Shown: one piece after another, positions 1-8,669 of the stretch
Numbering within the stretch: position 1 is the first letter of the stretch
Layout: every line of letters starts with the position of its first letter
Assembly (NCBI GenBank): GCA_004299305.1
Contig: SCPZ01000004.1
Span: 1-41,051, forward strand
Reading direction: 5' to 3'
Length of the DNA stretch: 41,051 bases
DNA from: Methylobacter sp.
Lineage (GTDB): Bacteria > Pseudomonadota > Gammaproteobacteria > Methylococcales > Methylomonadaceae
Notes under the pieces: model-generated
Seen by the model: the letters and a program-made list of their open reading frames with translations, nothing else
What the model was told of the DNA's origin: nothing
The model's database searches: none
Position numbers and translations under genes: made by a program

Positions 1-45
1 GCTAATCAGATAATCGCTGTAGAGTTCTAACGTTGCTTTATCCAT
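1..45 (-). CDS. 5' end of a probable IS transposase (partial, runs off the left edge)
   Basis: Only the first 15 codons are in the window. They read [15 protein letters not shown] from an ATG whose complement is at 43-45. From memory this resembles the N-terminus of IS701-like DDE transposases common in Methylobacter-type genomes, which begin with a similar LELYSDYLIS stretch. A G-rich stretch just before the ATG could be a weak ribosome binding site. The neighbouring GNAT gene is broken, which fits a region disturbed by mobile DNA. The call rests on 15 residues, so it is tentative; the rest of the gene lies outside the window. Confidence 0.45.
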   Translation of the reverse strand, partial: MDKATLELYSDYLIS

Positions 46-374
46 GGCGGCTACCCCCATTTAAATTTTATTCAGGATTTAATGGTAACCGGTTTGGTGG
101 GTTTTGCGTAACATCAGTTACTTAACAGTGTTATCTTTCAAGTAAACAATCTCAGGGCAGCTTATACCCAAAGGGCATAAGTTTCGTTTGAGCAGGCAAG
201 CTGCTCAACTCAGCTTTAGTAGCGTCGAGAAACTGGCATTTGATTTCATTGATGCCATTTACGGGGTAGGGGGGCTTTGTTGAAAAAGGAATAGACCGAA
301 TGTCGGATGCGGAAAACGGCAGGTCCGGTAATGTGGGAGAGGCGATGGGCGCAATCCCGTCACTCCGACCCGAT
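46..374. other. Intergenic stretch beside the probable IS end
   Basis: No gene is supportable here. A small inverted repeat (GTAAC-atca-GTTAC, about 107-120) lies upstream of the putative transposase start. A GGGCTTTGTTGAAAAAG string at about 272-288 resembles IS terminal sequences in a general way. I could not find a matching partner repeat to define an element end. Confidence 0.3.
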
Positions 375-966
375 TCAATCCGTTATAGAAAACAAGTCTC
401 CGTTAACGGTTAAGTCCATTCGGTAACGGTCAATTTCACATACTCCAACGGCGCCTAGCCTGCTCAGCCAACTACTCATTTCCGAGTTATCAGCAAGAAC
501 GAAACCTCTTAATATCTCTATGCCTTTTTTGCTTGCTATCCGATCAAGCACTGCAAGTAGAGCGGTTCCGAGCCCCCGATGTTGATAACTGTCGATGACT
601 GCCAGCGCAAATTCGGCAATCGCGGGTTGATTTTGAATGCGGATAAACCGAGCTATCCCAACGCCCTGATGTTCGGCCTCATTATGAGCAAGTGCAATCC
701 ACGCAACATGATCGTGTTGATCGATTTCAGTAAAATTATGCAATTGGGCGTCGGTTAGCTTCATGATGGGGGAAAAGAATCGATTTCATGGATAAGGCCG
801 ACATGCCTTGTTGTATAGTTTCTTTGTCGTCAGGCCGAACAGGCCTAAAATCGACCAACTCGCCACCCCGCATTGGCAGGGTAAATTCTTTGAAGTTGTC
901 GATACTGCTAATAATATACTGGCGATTCTTTACGATCTGGCGAGAAATAATCTTCAATAGCAACAC
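375..966 (-). pseudogene. Frameshifted GNAT-family N-acetyltransferase
   Basis: Two overlapping minus-strand frames together make one GNAT protein. The upstream frame opens at a GTG at 966 and carries the typical N-terminal strand (VDFRPVRPDDKETIQQG, ending SALSMKS). The downstream frame continues as RFFSPIMKLTDAQL, then the acetyl-CoA loop YQHRGLGTALL, and ends at 375. The join falls near 778-785 and needs a one-base deletion or two-base insertion to restore one frame. GNAT enzymes move an acetyl group from acetyl-CoA to an amine; the substrate here is unknown. The downstream part alone (129 residues from the ATG at 764) lacks the first strand and helix, so it is probably not functional. A sequencing error cannot be excluded. 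The gene is next to a probable IS end. Confidence 0.75.
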
Positions 967-1217
967 TATAAAAGATGTCTAATAGGCATGGTTAATCGTT
1001 GATCATAATGCCCCTGATTATGTCCACATTTTTTGCACTTTAGTCGTTCTCAGCTAATGTGGTCCCGAAAGATGGATGTAATCGGTTCCTGCTATTTATG
1101 TTATCGGGCCGCTACAACCTACCCCAGTCCTATCAATCGTTAGCTCTTACGATACCCAGCGCCGACATGGGTTATTTTCAAAATGCGCAAACTGGTCATG
1201 ATGAGTTCAACGCACCT
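967..1217. other. Intergenic, nothing recognised
   Basis: The stretch separates the broken GNAT gene from hprA. Its open frames carry no ribosome binding site or recognisable protein signature. No terminator hairpin with a T tract is evident downstream of hprA. Confidence 0.4.
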
Positions 1218-2189
1218 CTAAACAACCCTGTCAGGCAGGCGATCCCCGGCAAAAAAAGCCGCCAGATTGGCTAAAACTTTTTCTCCCATTGCTGTGCGCG
1301 TCCCTAACGTGGCGCTGCCCAAATGCGGCAGTAGCGACACATTATCCAGAGTCAGGAAACCCTCATGTACGTTAGGCTCGCCTTCATAAACATCAAGGCC
1401 TGCTCCGGCTATTCTATGGTTTTTAAGCGCGGCTATCAGTGCGACACTGTCAACGACATCGCCTCTGGCGGTGTTAATTAAGTGCGCGGACGGTTTCATC
1501 AGCTTAAGCATATCGGCATTGATGAGATGACGGGTAGCCTCGCCGCCGGGGCAGTGCAAGGAAACATAGTCAGCTATTTGCAACAGGTCTTCTATAGTCT
1601 CGCAACGGGTTGCGTTAAGGTCGTCGGTTACATATTCGTCGGCCGGGCTGGGTTTAAAATAGACGATTTTCATACCGAAGCCGTGATGGGCTTTTCTTGC
1701 CATGGCTTGTGCGATACGACCAAAGCCGATCAAGCCTAAGGTTGCGCCGGTTACATCACTGCTCAGCATGTGCGTCGGGCACCAGCCTTGCCATTGTTTG
1801 GCGCGAACCAGGCGGTCGCCTTCAGCGCCGCGCCGCGCGGACATTAACAATAAAGTCATCGCAATATCGGCGGTGCTGTGCGTCAACACGCCAGGGGTGT
1901 TGCTCACAACCAGGCCTTGCGCCTTGGCGGCGTTAATGTCGATATGGTTGTAACCTACGCCGAAGTTGCCGAGAATTTTGCAGCGTTTGTTGTCGACGTT
2001 GATCACGTCGGCGGGAAATGAGTCGCAAACGGTGGGACAAACGGCGTCGTAATTTTGCAGGGCGGATTTAAATTCGTCTGCGTTTAAAGGCCGGTCATCT
2101 TCGTTTAAAGTTACATCGTAAAGGGCTTTGAGCTTGGATTCGACCGAGGCAGGCCACTTGCGGGTAACAAAGACTTTGGGTTTGCTCAT
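1218..2189 (-). CDS. hprA: Hydroxypyruvate reductase / glycerate dehydrogenase (D-2-hydroxyacid dehydrogenase family)
   Basis: The enzyme reduces hydroxypyruvate to D-glycerate with NAD(P)H, a cytoplasmic step of the serine cycle. The 323-residue length fits the family. Visible signatures are the nucleotide-binding GFGRIAQAM loop (G155, G157) and the catalytic Arg-Glu-His set: R242 in NTARGD, E271 in YEGEP and H289 in LLPHLGS. The ATG at 2189 follows a GAGGAT ribosome binding site. It lies downstream of the serine-glyoxylate aminotransferase gene on the same strand, and that enzyme makes its substrate; 232 bases with two dispersed repeats separate them. The family also includes glyoxylate reductases, which the sequence alone does not separate, but the neighbours favour hydroxypyruvate reductase. 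Confidence 0.92.
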   Translation of the reverse strand: MSKPKVFVTRKWPASVESKLKALYDVTLNEDDRPLNADEFKSALQNYDAVCPTVCDSFPADVINVDNKRCKILGNFGVGYNHIDINAAKAQGLVVSNTPGVLTHSTADIAMTLLLMSARRGAEGDRLVRAKQWQGWCPTHMLSSDVTGATLGLIGFGRIAQAMARKAHHGFGMKIVYFKPSPADEYVTDDLNATRCETIEDLLQIADYVSLHCPGGEATRHLINADMLKLMKPSAHLINTARGDVVDSVALIAALKNHRIAGAGLDVYEGEPNVHEGFLTLDNVSLLPHLGSATLGTRTAMGEKVLANLAAFFAGDRLPDRVV

Positions 2190-2255
2190 GGGGTATCCTC
2201 ATAAAGGCCATGCCGTTAAGTTAAGGATTTAGCATGTGTTGATTTTGTAATGGAA

Positions 2256-2326
2256 CTCGGCAATTGTTCCTGCATCGCCTAAAGCGCCTACTGTTGGTGC
2301 TCTATCTCCTGCTTCCATGCAGTCGA
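2256..2326 (+). repeat. Dispersed repeat B, copy 1 (with internal insertion)
   Basis: The copy begins CTCGGCAATTGTTCCTGCAT and ends TCTCCTGCTTCCATGCAGTCG. About 22 extra bases lie between the two halves compared with copies 2 and 3. The other copies are at 3823-3870 (inverted) and 32384-32431. It lies between sga and hprA. Confidence 0.8.
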
Positions 2327-2330
2327 CGGA

Positions 2331-2415
2331 TGGCACGGAATAAAACGGATGAGCGCTGATTAAAATCACGCTTTTAAAAATCCGTTTAAATCCGTCCTAT
2401 CCGTGTTCTATCTTT
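2331..2415. repeat. Dispersed palindromic repeat A, copy 1
   Basis: The right half reads AAATCCGTCCTATCCGTG followed by TTCTATCTTTT, and the left half is a degraded inverse (GGCACGGAATAAAACGGATG). The same ATCCGT...CCGTGTTCTAT pattern recurs at 7099-7206, 37030-37254 and, in part, 29507-29536. It is adjacent to the end of sga. Confidence 0.75.
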
Positions 2416-2421
2416 TACCGA

Positions 2422-3588
2422 TTAACTTGCAGTCGAACGATAGTATTCAATCGCCGCAGCAACGCCGGAACCCGGCTTGATGTCAAAGCCGTTGTCCAGC
2501 ATCGCCATTTCAACGCCTGCGATGCAGCCCAGCATTGAAACATCGTTCATATCGCCGACATGGCCGATACGGAAAGCTTTACCGGCAAGCTCGGATAAAC
2601 CAGCGCCTAAAGAAATATCATATCTGCTAAAAGCGGTGCTGATCACATCCCTGGCATCCTTGTCCGCAGGAACTACAATCGCAGTCACGGTGTCAGACTC
2701 GAAACCGGGTTGGGCGCAGATGGTTAATCCCCAGGCGGCAACGGCTTTACGAACGCCTTCAGCCAAGCGGTGATGACGTGCGTATACGTTCTCCATGCCT
2801 TCTTCCAGCAACAAATCTAACGCTTTGCGCAAACCGTATAAAATAGGCAGCGCCGGAGTATAAGGCGTGTAGCCGTCTTTGTTGGAGTTCATCTGATCTT
2901 TTAAGTCCAGGAAACAACGCGGATAAGTTGATGTTTCAACGGCTTGTAGGGCTTTTTGACTAAATGCTAAAAATGCGCCGCCGGCAGGCATCATAAAGCC
3001 TTTTTGCGAGCCACTAATTGCGCCGTCGACGCCCCATTCGTCCATACGGAAGTCAAGACTGGCAATAGAGCTGACGCCGTCTACGAATAAAAACGCAGGA
3101 TGGTTTGCCGCATTCATGGCTTTACGAACGCCGCCAATATCACTGGTAACGCCGGTAGCGGTTTCGTTATGCGTCGCCAAAACGGCCTTGATTTCGTGGT
3201 TGGTATCTTCTTTTAAACGAGCCTCCAATTTATCCAACGGAACGCCTTTACCCCAGACTTCCTGATGAATTTCAACATCGAAGCCTAAGCGTTTTGCCAT
3301 TTCAGCCCATAAATGACTGAACTGCCCGAAGCGATAGATTAAAACCTTATCGCCCGGATTTAAGATATTAGTCAACGCCACTTCCCAACCTGCTGTGCCG
3401 GTTGCAGGAAAAACAAAGGCCTGCCCGGTTTCTGTTTTAAAGATTTTTTTCAGATCTTGTAAAAGAGGTGTCAGTAGTTTTGGAAACACAGGAGAGCGAT
3501 GGTCTTCCATGTTGACATGCATAGCATTAAGAATTTCATTTGGCACATTGGTAGGGCCAGGAATATATAGGTGGTTACGACCAGCCAT
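2422..3588 (-). CDS. sga: Serine-glyoxylate aminotransferase
   Basis: This PLP-dependent class V aminotransferase converts serine plus glyoxylate to hydroxypyruvate plus glycine. It links glyoxylate released by malyl-CoA lyase to hydroxypyruvate reductase in the serine cycle. At 388 residues it has the family's usual length. The N-terminal HLYIPGPTNVP substrate-binding loop, D170 in FVDGVSS (contacts the PLP ring) and the Schiff-base lysine K196 in SGSQKGFM are visible. The ATG at 3588 follows AAAGAGGCAATGCA-like sequence. It is divergent from mcl-mtkA-mtkB across 381 bases, so the two arms may share a control region. Alanine-glyoxylate activity is a family alternative, but context points to Sga. 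Confidence 0.95.
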   Translation of the reverse strand: MAGRNHLYIPGPTNVPNEILNAMHVNMEDHRSPVFPKLLTPLLQDLKKIFKTETGQAFVFPATGTAGWEVALTNILNPGDKVLIYRFGQFSHLWAEMAKRLGFDVEIHQEVWGKGVPLDKLEARLKEDTNHEIKAVLATHNETATGVTSDIGGVRKAMNAANHPAFLFVDGVSSIASLDFRMDEWGVDGAISGSQKGFMMPAGGAFLAFSQKALQAVETSTYPRCFLDLKDQMNSNKDGYTPYTPALPILYGLRKALDLLLEEGMENVYARHHRLAEGVRKAVAAWGLTICAQPGFESDTVTAIVVPADKDARDVISTAFSRYDISLGAGLSELAGKAFRIGHVGDMNDVSMLGCIAGVEMAMLDNGFDIKPGSGVAAAIEYYRSTAS

Positions 3589-3969
3589 TGCATTGCCTCT
3601 TTATAAGTAGTTAAGTGATGAACACAGCTCGAACATTGGAAAAGCCAATGCCCAAAAACCGGCAATAATGACATAGCCGCTAAAAATCGGCAAGATTAGA
3701 TTAGGCTGAGAGCCGGAAAATGAGCTTTAAAAATTGACTTTGAGACCTCTGAAAGTAAAATGTGCGGTTGATTTATGTTCAGCTTAAGACTTATAGGGTA
3801 GGCACAAAAAGTAGACGCATTACGACTGCATGGATGCAGGAGGTAGAGCAATGCAGGAGCAATTGCCGAGGCGGCGCTTTTCTACCCACCATTAATTTAA
3901 TGGGTAATGGCGGGCAGGAAAGTGCTGTCCGCTCTACCCTGATACAACCATGAAATTAGGAAAGCACCA
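3589..3969. promoter_or_regulatory. Divergent control region between sga and mcl
   Basis: These 381 bases separate two divergent serine-cycle arms and must hold promoters for both unless transcription enters from elsewhere. The stretch contains dispersed repeat B in inverted orientation (3823-3870) and an AT-rich partial palindrome near 3885-3906. I could not assign a convincing -35/-10 pair or a regulator site. An open frame at 3762-3953 has no protein signature and overlaps the repeat, so I do not call it. Confidence 0.45.
3823..3870 (-). repeat. Dispersed repeat B, copy 2
   Basis: Read on the minus strand it runs CTCGGCAATTGCTCCTGCAT, then TGCTCTACC, then TCCTGCATCCATGCAGTCG. The end half contains the perfect palindrome CTGCATCCATGCAG. 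It aligns along its full length with 32384-32431 and with the two halves of 2256-2326. Confidence 0.85.
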
Positions 3970-4917
3970 ATGAGCCACACCTTATATACAGCGTCAGTTC
4001 AACGAGTTCAACGCTGTGAATTAGCCGTTCCGGGTTCTAGTCCCGAAATGTTTGAGAAAGCGATGAGAAGTGGCGCTGATTTTATTTTTTTGGATCTTGA
4101 GGATGCGGTGGCGCCCGATGACAAGTTACAAGCCAGAAAAAACATTATCGAAGCGATTAATGACCTGGACTGGAAGGGGCATGGCGTAACCGTTTCGGTA
4201 CGCATCAACGGCCTTGACACCCAGTACATGGTGCGTGACGTGGTGGATCTCGTCGAACAGTGCGGTGCAAAACTGGACACGGTTTTGATTCCTAAAGTGG
4301 GTGTTTACGCCGATGTCTATATGGTTGAAGCGATGCTTAACCAATTGGAAATGCAGCAGGGGCTGAAAAACAAAATCGGCATTGAAGCCTTAATCGAAAC
4401 CGCGTTAGGCATGGCTAATGTTGAAGACATAGCCCGCAATGGCGCGTCGGGCCGCCTTGAAGCCTTGCATTTCGGCGTAGCCGATTACGCCGCAAGCAAC
4501 CGTGCCAGAACCACCAATATCGGCGGCTTGAATCCTGATTATCCCGGCGACCAATGGCATTTTGCGATCAGCCGGATGACGGTTGCCTGCCGAGCTTACG
4601 GCTTGCGCCCTATTGACGGTCCCTTTGGCGACATTAAAGATCCCGAAGGCTATAAATTGGCCGGAAGACGGGCGGCGGCTTTAGGTTGTGAAGGTAAATG
4701 GGCGATACATCCCTCACAAGTTGAATTAGCCAATGAAATATTCACCCCGCCTGCGGCTGAAGTCGAAAAAGCAAAACGCATATTGGTCGCTTTGAAGGAA
4801 GCGGCAGCGCAAGGTAAAGGCGCCGCAGCATTGGATGGACGTTTGATCGATGCGGCATCGGAAAAAATGGCCAATAATGTGGTCAGAGCTGCAGAAGCTA
4901 TCGCGGCAAAAAAATAA
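3970..4917 (+). CDS. mcl: Malyl-CoA lyase (HpcH/HpaI aldolase family)
   Basis: The enzyme cleaves malyl-CoA to acetyl-CoA and glyoxylate, the carbon-output step of the serine cycle. The 315-residue protein shows the CitE/malyl-CoA lyase fold signatures: [10 protein letters not shown] at 39-47, R78 in VRINGLD, and acidic metal-site candidates E143 in ALIETALG and D172 in FGVADYAAS. The ATG at 3970 follows an AGGAAA ribosome binding site. The malate thiokinase genes follow directly: mtkA starts 68 bases after this stop and mtkB 3 bases after mtkA, so the three probably form an operon that makes and splits malyl-CoA. Citrate lyase beta-like or citramalyl-CoA lyase roles are family alternatives that the mtk neighbours make unlikely. 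Confidence 0.94.
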   Translation: MSHTLYTASVQRVQRCELAVPGSSPEMFEKAMRSGADFIFLDLEDAVAPDDKLQARKNIIEAINDLDWKGHGVTVSVRINGLDTQYMVRDVVDLVEQCGAKLDTVLIPKVGVYADVYMVEAMLNQLEMQQGLKNKIGIEALIETALGMANVEDIARNGASGRLEALHFGVADYAASNRARTTNIGGLNPDYPGDQWHFAISRMTVACRAYGLRPIDGPFGDIKDPEGYKLAGRRAAALGCEGKWAIHPSQVELANEIFTPPAAEVEKAKRILVALKEAAAQGKGAAALDGRLIDAASEKMANNVVRAAEAIAAKK

Positions 4918-4984
4918 TAGTCTTGTAGCAATCGGGTTGCGCTACGCTACCCCGACCTACGCAACACATAAATTAGGAGATGCT

Positions 4985-6178
4985 GTGGATATTCATGAAT
5001 ATCAGGCGAAAGAAATTTTAAGCGGTTATGGCGTTAAAATCGCTGAAGGCGGTATGGCTTATAGCCCTGAAGAAGCAGTGCAACGCGCCAGAGATATTGG
5101 CGGACACATTTGGGCGGTAAAAGCGCAGATTCATTCCGGCGCTCGCGGTAAAGCGGGCGGCATTAAAATCTGCAAGACCCACGATGAAGTTGAAGCGGCG
5201 GCCGAAGCGTTATTGGGCAAAAGACTGGTCACTCACCAAACCGGCCCGGCAGGTAAAGTATGCGGCAGATTGTATGTCGAAGCCGGCACTGACATCGCTA
5301 AAGAATTGTATTTCTGTTTTCTGGTTGACCGCAGTTCAGAGCGTATTGTGATGGTTGGTTCCGCTCAAGGCGGCATGGAAATCGAGGAACTGGCCGAAAA
5401 CAATCCCGATGCGATCACCAAAATTTACATCGAGCCTGCCGTGGGTCTGCAAGATTACCAAGCGCGCGAAATGGCCTTTGCTTTGGGTTTAGAGCCTGAA
5501 TTACTGAGTCATGCCGTTAAAACCATCAGGGGATGTTATCGCGCGCTGCGTGAGCTTGATGTCAGTATGCTGGAAATTAATCCGCTGGTGGTGACGCGTA
5601 GCGGCGAGTTGGTCGCCTTGGATGCAAAAATGGGCTTTGATGACAACGCCCTGTTCCGCCAGCAAAAAATCTCCGAATTGCGCGATAAAACCCAGGAAGA
5701 TCCCCGCGAAATGGCCGCTGCCGACCGTGGATTGAGCTATGTCGGTCTGGATGGCGACATTGGCTGCATGATTAACGGCGCCGGTTTGGCGATGGCCACC
5801 ATGGACATGATCAAACTGGCTGGCGGCGAGCCTGCCAACTTCCTTGATGTAGGCGGCGGCGCATCGGCTGAACGCACCGAAAAAGCCTTTCGTTTGGTAT
5901 TGGCCGATAAGAACGTAAAAGCCATGCTGGTTAACATTTTTGCCGGCATTAACCGTTGCGACTGGATTGCCGAAGGTGTTGTCGAAGCAGTCAAAAAAAT
6001 CGACATGAAAATACCGCTGATCGTCAGACTGTCAGGCACTAACGTTGAAGAAGGTCGTAGAATTATCGCAGCAAGCGGCCTGCCTATTATTACCGCAGAA
6101 ACTTTGGCCGAAGCGGCTGAAAAAGCGGTGCAAGCGCGCAATGAAGCGGTTGCAAAAGAAACGGCTCAGGGAGCGTAA
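4985..6178 (+). CDS. mtkA: Malate thiokinase, beta (large, ATP-grasp) subunit
   Basis: With MtkB it activates malate to malyl-CoA using ATP and CoA. I chose the GTG at 4985 because AGGAGA stands seven bases or so before it and the protein then opens with [12 protein letters not shown], the standard start of SucC-like subunits. This gives 397 residues; an upstream in-frame ATG at 4850 lies inside mcl and would add non-homologous sequence. ATP-grasp features include [17 protein letters not shown], and the metal-site segment LEINPLVV followed by [12 protein letters not shown]. The C-terminal ligase domain has [17 protein letters not shown]. Sequence alone resembles succinyl-CoA synthetase; the mcl neighbour supports malate as substrate. 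Confidence 0.93.
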   Translation: MDIHEYQAKEILSGYGVKIAEGGMAYSPEEAVQRARDIGGHIWAVKAQIHSGARGKAGGIKICKTHDEVEAAAEALLGKRLVTHQTGPAGKVCGRLYVEAGTDIAKELYFCFLVDRSSERIVMVGSAQGGMEIEELAENNPDAITKIYIEPAVGLQDYQAREMAFALGLEPELLSHAVKTIRGCYRALRELDVSMLEINPLVVTRSGELVALDAKMGFDDNALFRQQKISELRDKTQEDPREMAAADRGLSYVGLDGDIGCMINGAGLAMATMDMIKLAGGEPANFLDVGGGASAERTEKAFRLVLADKNVKAMLVNIFAGINRCDWIAEGVVEAVKKIDMKIPLIVRLSGTNVEEGRRIIAASGLPIITAETLAEAAEKAVQARNEAVAKETAQGA

Positions 6179-6181
6179 ACA

Positions 6182-7069
6182 ATGGCTATTTTAATTGACG
6201 AAACAACACGTATTATTGTTCAAGGCTTTACCGGAAAAATCGGCAGTTTTCATGCCCAGGACATGATCAATTACGGCTCTAATGTAGTCGGCGGTATCAC
6301 TCCCGGTAAAGGCGGTCAAACCCATTTAGGTCTGCCGGTTTTCAATACCGTAAAAGAAGCCGTTCGCCAGGTTGGCGCAGAGGCCAGTATTATCTTTGTT
6401 CCTCCCGCTTTTGCCGCCGATTCGATTATGGAAGCCGCCGATGCAGGCATTAAATATTGTGTAGCGATTACCGACGGTATTCCCACTCAAGATATGATGA
6501 CAGTTAAAAACTTCCTGCGCCGTTTTCCGGTAGAGCAAAGAATGATTCTGACCGGCCCTAACTGCGCGGGCACCATCAGTCCGGGACGCGCGATGCTGGG
6601 CATTATGCCGGGGCATATCTACATGCAAGGCAATGTCGGCATCGTTGGTCGTTCAGGTACCTTGGGTTATGAAGCTGCAGATCAAATGAAACGCTTAAAT
6701 ATTGGCATTTCAACCTCGGTCGGCATCGGCGGCGACCCGATCAACGGTAGTTCGCATCGCGATATTTTGGAAAAATTTGAGGCAGACCCGGAAACCAAAG
6801 TGGTTCTTATGATTGGTGAGATCGGCGGTCCGCAAGAAGTCGAGGCCGGAATTTTTGCCAAAGAGCACATGACTAAACCGGTAGTTGCCTATATTGCCGG
6901 ATTAACAGCACCGGAAGGTCGGCGCATGGGTCATGCCGGCGCGATTATTTCATCCGCAGGTGAAAGCGCGGCTGAAAAAGTAGCTATGTTGAAAGAGCTG
7001 GGCGTCACCATCTGCCCAACACCGGCAGCTATGGGTGAAACCGTGGCGGCTGTGTTGGCTAAGTTATAA
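6182..7069 (+). CDS. mtkB: Malate thiokinase, alpha (CoA-binding, phosphohistidine) subunit
   Basis: This is the SucD-like partner of MtkA, which carries the phosphohistidine and CoA site for malyl-CoA formation. The 295-residue length is typical. The CoA-binding Rossmann part has VQGFTGKIGSFHA (13-25) and GGITPGKGGQTHLG (37-50), and the catalytic histidine is H251 in RRMGHAGAIISS. It starts three bases after the mtkA stop, so the subunits are probably made in step. A dispersed palindromic repeat follows its stop codon and separates it from trkA. Confidence 0.94.
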   Translation: MAILIDETTRIIVQGFTGKIGSFHAQDMINYGSNVVGGITPGKGGQTHLGLPVFNTVKEAVRQVGAEASIIFVPPAFAADSIMEAADAGIKYCVAITDGIPTQDMMTVKNFLRRFPVEQRMILTGPNCAGTISPGRAMLGIMPGHIYMQGNVGIVGRSGTLGYEAADQMKRLNIGISTSVGIGGDPINGSSHRDILEKFEADPETKVVLMIGEIGGPQEVEAGIFAKEHMTKPVVAYIAGLTAPEGRRMGHAGAIISSAGESAAEKVAMLKELGVTICPTPAAMGETVAAVLAKL

Positions 7070-7098
7070 CTGAATTTTATGGTTTGATAACCATTAAC

Positions 7099-7206
7099 AA
7101 TAGAACACGGATGACGCGGATAGGACGGATGATCGCTGATTTGCTGGCTTCCAAACTAAGTTTGCTACGCGCTTTTAATCCGTGTCGTCCGTGTTCTGTT
7201 TTTTGA
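7099..7206. repeat. Dispersed palindromic repeat A, copy 2
   Basis: The left arm reads AATAGAACACGGATGACGCG and GGATAGGACGGATGATCGC. The right arm reads TTTTAATCCGTGTCGTCCG followed by TGTTCTGTTTTTT. The outer arms are inverted copies of each other, with about 50 bases of unrelated sequence between them. It fills the gap between mtkB and trkA and could form a long hairpin in the mRNA. Confidence 0.85.
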
Positions 7207-7239
7207 ATGCATGGTTTTTTTAATACCCGCAGGGCGTAA

Positions 7240-8601
7240 ATGAAAATTCTTATTCTTGGGGCCGGAGTTACCGGTTCGTCTGTTGCCGGAGCGCTGGCAA
7301 GCGAAGAGAACGATATTGTGGTCGTTGATTTCAGGACAGAATTGCTTGATGCGTTAAAAGAGCGTTTCGACATTGCCACAGTTGCCGGCAACGCAGCACA
7401 TCCGAGAGTGCTTGAACAGGCTGGCGCCCGGACTGCCGATATTATTATCGCAGTTACCGATAGCGACGAAACCAATATGCTGGCCTGCGTGATTATTAAT
7501 GCCTTATACAGTCGCCCGAAAACGATTGCACGGGTGCGCGCCGTCGATTACCTGAAAAACCCGCAATTGTTCGGCCCTAACGGTATTCCGGTGGATATTG
7601 TGATCAGCCCCGAACAAATCGTTATGGAGGCTATCCGTAATTTAATCGAATTCCCCGGTGTTCAACACATTTCCGATTTTGCTGACGGCATGGTGCGGCT
7701 TTTTTCGGTCAAGGTGGTGGCGGACGGCTCCTTAACGGGTAAAGAAATTAAAACCCTGAAAGAACGCTTGGTTGGCGGCAAAATTCGCGTGGTGGCTATT
7801 TTTCGTCAAGGCATTCCGCTGGTAGTTAGCGGTGAAGCCGTTATTGAAACCGGCGATGAAGTCTTTTTTGTGGCCCCGCGCGAAGAAGTGCGGGGAGTCT
7901 TGAAGGAATTGAACAAGCTGGAAGCGCCGTTAAAGCGAATTATCATCGCTGGTGGCGGTCATGTTGGCAAGCGTTTGGCGCTGGCGCTGGAAAGCGATCA
8001 TCAGGTAAAAATTATTGAAAAAGATCCCCGACGCGCTAACAAGATCGCCAATGATCTTGATCGTACGGTGGTGCTTTTAGGTGATTGCGCCGATGAAGCG
8101 CTGTTGCTTGATGAGTCTGTCGAAAGCACCGATTTGTTTTGTGCGATTACCGAAAATGACGGCGTCAATATTGTTTCAGCCTCTTTGGCAAAAAGTTTGG
8201 GGGCACGGAAATCCATCTGTTTGCTTAATCATGTTTCGTACAGCAAGCTATTACCCGGAACAGGCATTGATGTTGCCGTGCTGCCCAATCAGGAAACGCT
8301 CGGCAGTATTCTAAAGCACGTGCGTCGTGGAGACGTTGCGCAGGTTAGTTCTCTTTGCGGCGGTTCCGCCGAGGCTATCGAAGCTGTTGCGCATCAAAGT
8401 GATGACCTGAATTCTGTTGTCGGACGCAGGGTGGACGCTATCAGCTTTCCTGAAGGCATCGTGATGGGGGCATTGATACGCAACAAGCAGGTTATCCCCA
8501 TTCATTGTGACACGGTGTTTGAAGAGGGCGATCATGTGGTGATGTTCGCTATGGATAAAAAGCTGGTCGTAAACATCGAGAAGAAATTCCAACCCCTTTA
8601 A
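7240..8601 (+). CDS. trkA: Trk potassium uptake system, peripheral NAD-binding subunit TrkA
   Basis: TrkA is the cytoplasmic regulatory ring of the Trk K+ transporter and binds NAD(H)/ATP. The 453-residue protein has the expected duplicated RCK layout. The first Rossmann fold carries GAGVTGSS at 7-14 with the acidic VVDFR strand end, and the second has GGGHVGKRL starting at G238. Each is followed by a TrkA-C domain (for example GMVRLFSVKVVADGSLTGKE). The start ATG at 7240 has only a weak upstream purine stretch. trkH follows 68 bases downstream, giving a complete transporter pair. Confidence 0.96.
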   Translation: MKILILGAGVTGSSVAGALASEENDIVVVDFRTELLDALKERFDIATVAGNAAHPRVLEQAGARTADIIIAVTDSDETNMLACVIINALYSRPKTIARVRAVDYLKNPQLFGPNGIPVDIVISPEQIVMEAIRNLIEFPGVQHISDFADGMVRLFSVKVVADGSLTGKEIKTLKERLVGGKIRVVAIFRQGIPLVVSGEAVIETGDEVFFVAPREEVRGVLKELNKLEAPLKRIIIAGGGHVGKRLALALESDHQVKIIEKDPRRANKIANDLDRTVVLLGDCADEALLLDESVESTDLFCAITENDGVNIVSASLAKSLGARKSICLLNHVSYSKLLPGTGIDVAVLPNQETLGSILKHVRRGDVAQVSSLCGGSAEAIEAVAHQSDDLNSVVGRRVDAISFPEGIVMGALIRNKQVIPIHCDTVFEEGDHVVMFAMDKKLVVNIEKKFQPL

Positions 8602-8669
8602 TAGAAGCAGGTTCAAGATAAAAGGGTAAAAAACCTTGAACTTTGAACCTTGACCCCCTTTAATATCCC

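Noticed and set aside
1059-1274. 71-codon plus-strand open frame
   Set aside because: It overlaps the 3' end of hprA, lacks a ribosome binding site and shows no protein signature.
4850-4984. Upstream extension of mtkA to an ATG at 4850
   Set aside because: It lies largely inside mcl, the added residues do not match SucC-like proteins, and the GTG at 4985 has a good ribosome binding site and the family N-terminus.
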